Below, piece after piece: positions 6,726-6,820 of a stretch of DNA of 6,820 bases. The stretch comes from Bacteroidaceae bacterium. Lineage in GTDB: Bacteria; Bacteroidota; Bacteroidia; Bacteroidales; Bacteroidaceae. The stretch lies in NCBI GenBank assembly GCA_017961965.1, contig JAGCWG010000043.1, positions 1 to 6,820 on the forward strand, in the 5' to 3' direction. The notes below the pieces were generated by a model. The model searched no databases. It was given only the letters and a program-made list of their open reading frames with translations, and was not told the origin of the DNA. Positions within the stretch are counted from its first letter, which is position 1; every line of letters starts with the position of its first letter. The position numbers and the translations under genes are program-made.

Positions 6726-6820
6726 TTCGACACCTTTCGACTAACATGAATTCATACTAAGTAGGTGTGCAAAATTATTCTTCCTGTACGGTTGAAACTG
6801 TATGTTGTTTTTTGCCGCAG
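6726..6820. other. Non-coding end of the window with weak signals only
   Basis: No convincing reading frame is seen. TTCGAC occurs twice (6726-6731 and 6736-6741) and ATGAATTCAT (6746-6755) is a perfect 10-bp palindrome. On the plus strand TACGGTT (6787-6793) and AACTGTA (6796-6802) form a short imperfect stem followed by six T at 6808-6813, which could be a weak terminator. On the minus strand TAATTTTG (6777 down to 6770) matches the Bacteroidetes -7 consensus but has no good -33 element. Neither is firm, and whatever gene lies beyond the right edge cannot be judged. Confidence 0.3.

Overview
The window looks like chromosomal DNA of a Bacteroidales bacterium, probably Prevotella-like. This is inferred from protein style, the lack of Shine-Dalgarno sequences before the starts, AT-rich gaps between moderately GC-balanced genes, and TAnnTTTG-type promoter elements. 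There are four protein genes and no tRNA, rRNA, CRISPR array, insertion sequence or recombinase.

Layout. (1) 1-968, plus strand: a PfkB/ribokinase-family sugar kinase, probably cut at its 5' end by the window edge. (2) 967-1016: a strong bidirectional terminator between convergent genes. (3) 1017-4049, minus strand: a large secreted beta-L-arabinofuranosidase-type enzyme (DUF1680, GH127/GH146 clan) with an N-terminal Ig-like domain and a C-terminal helical domain. (4) 4050-4315: an AT-rich divergent control region with one candidate promoter in each direction and a cluster of direct and inverted repeats in front of the rightward genes. (5) 4316-5179, plus: purU, formyltetrahydrofolate deformylase. 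(6) 5179-6537, plus: a secreted GH28 polygalacturonase-like enzyme whose ATG shares a base with the purU stop codon. (7) 6538-6820: non-coding, holding a terminator-like hairpin and a short array of four evenly spaced palindromes.

How the genes fit together. The GH127/GH146 enzyme and the GH28 enzyme are both expected outside the cytoplasm and both suit pectin breakdown: GH28 enzymes cut galacturonan, and the DUF1680 clan removes beta-L-arabinofuranose (or related sugars) from plant side chains. The PfkB kinase could phosphorylate a released sugar, but its substrate cannot be read from sequence. PurU is a housekeeping one-carbon enzyme, so its apparent translational coupling to a pectinase is functionally surprising. 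No SusC/SusD pair or dedicated regulator lies inside the window, so a complete polysaccharide utilisation locus is not shown.

I found no clear new multi-gene system. The least explained items are the palindrome array at 6640-6725, the repeat cluster before purU at 4196-4253, and the purU/GH28 overlap.
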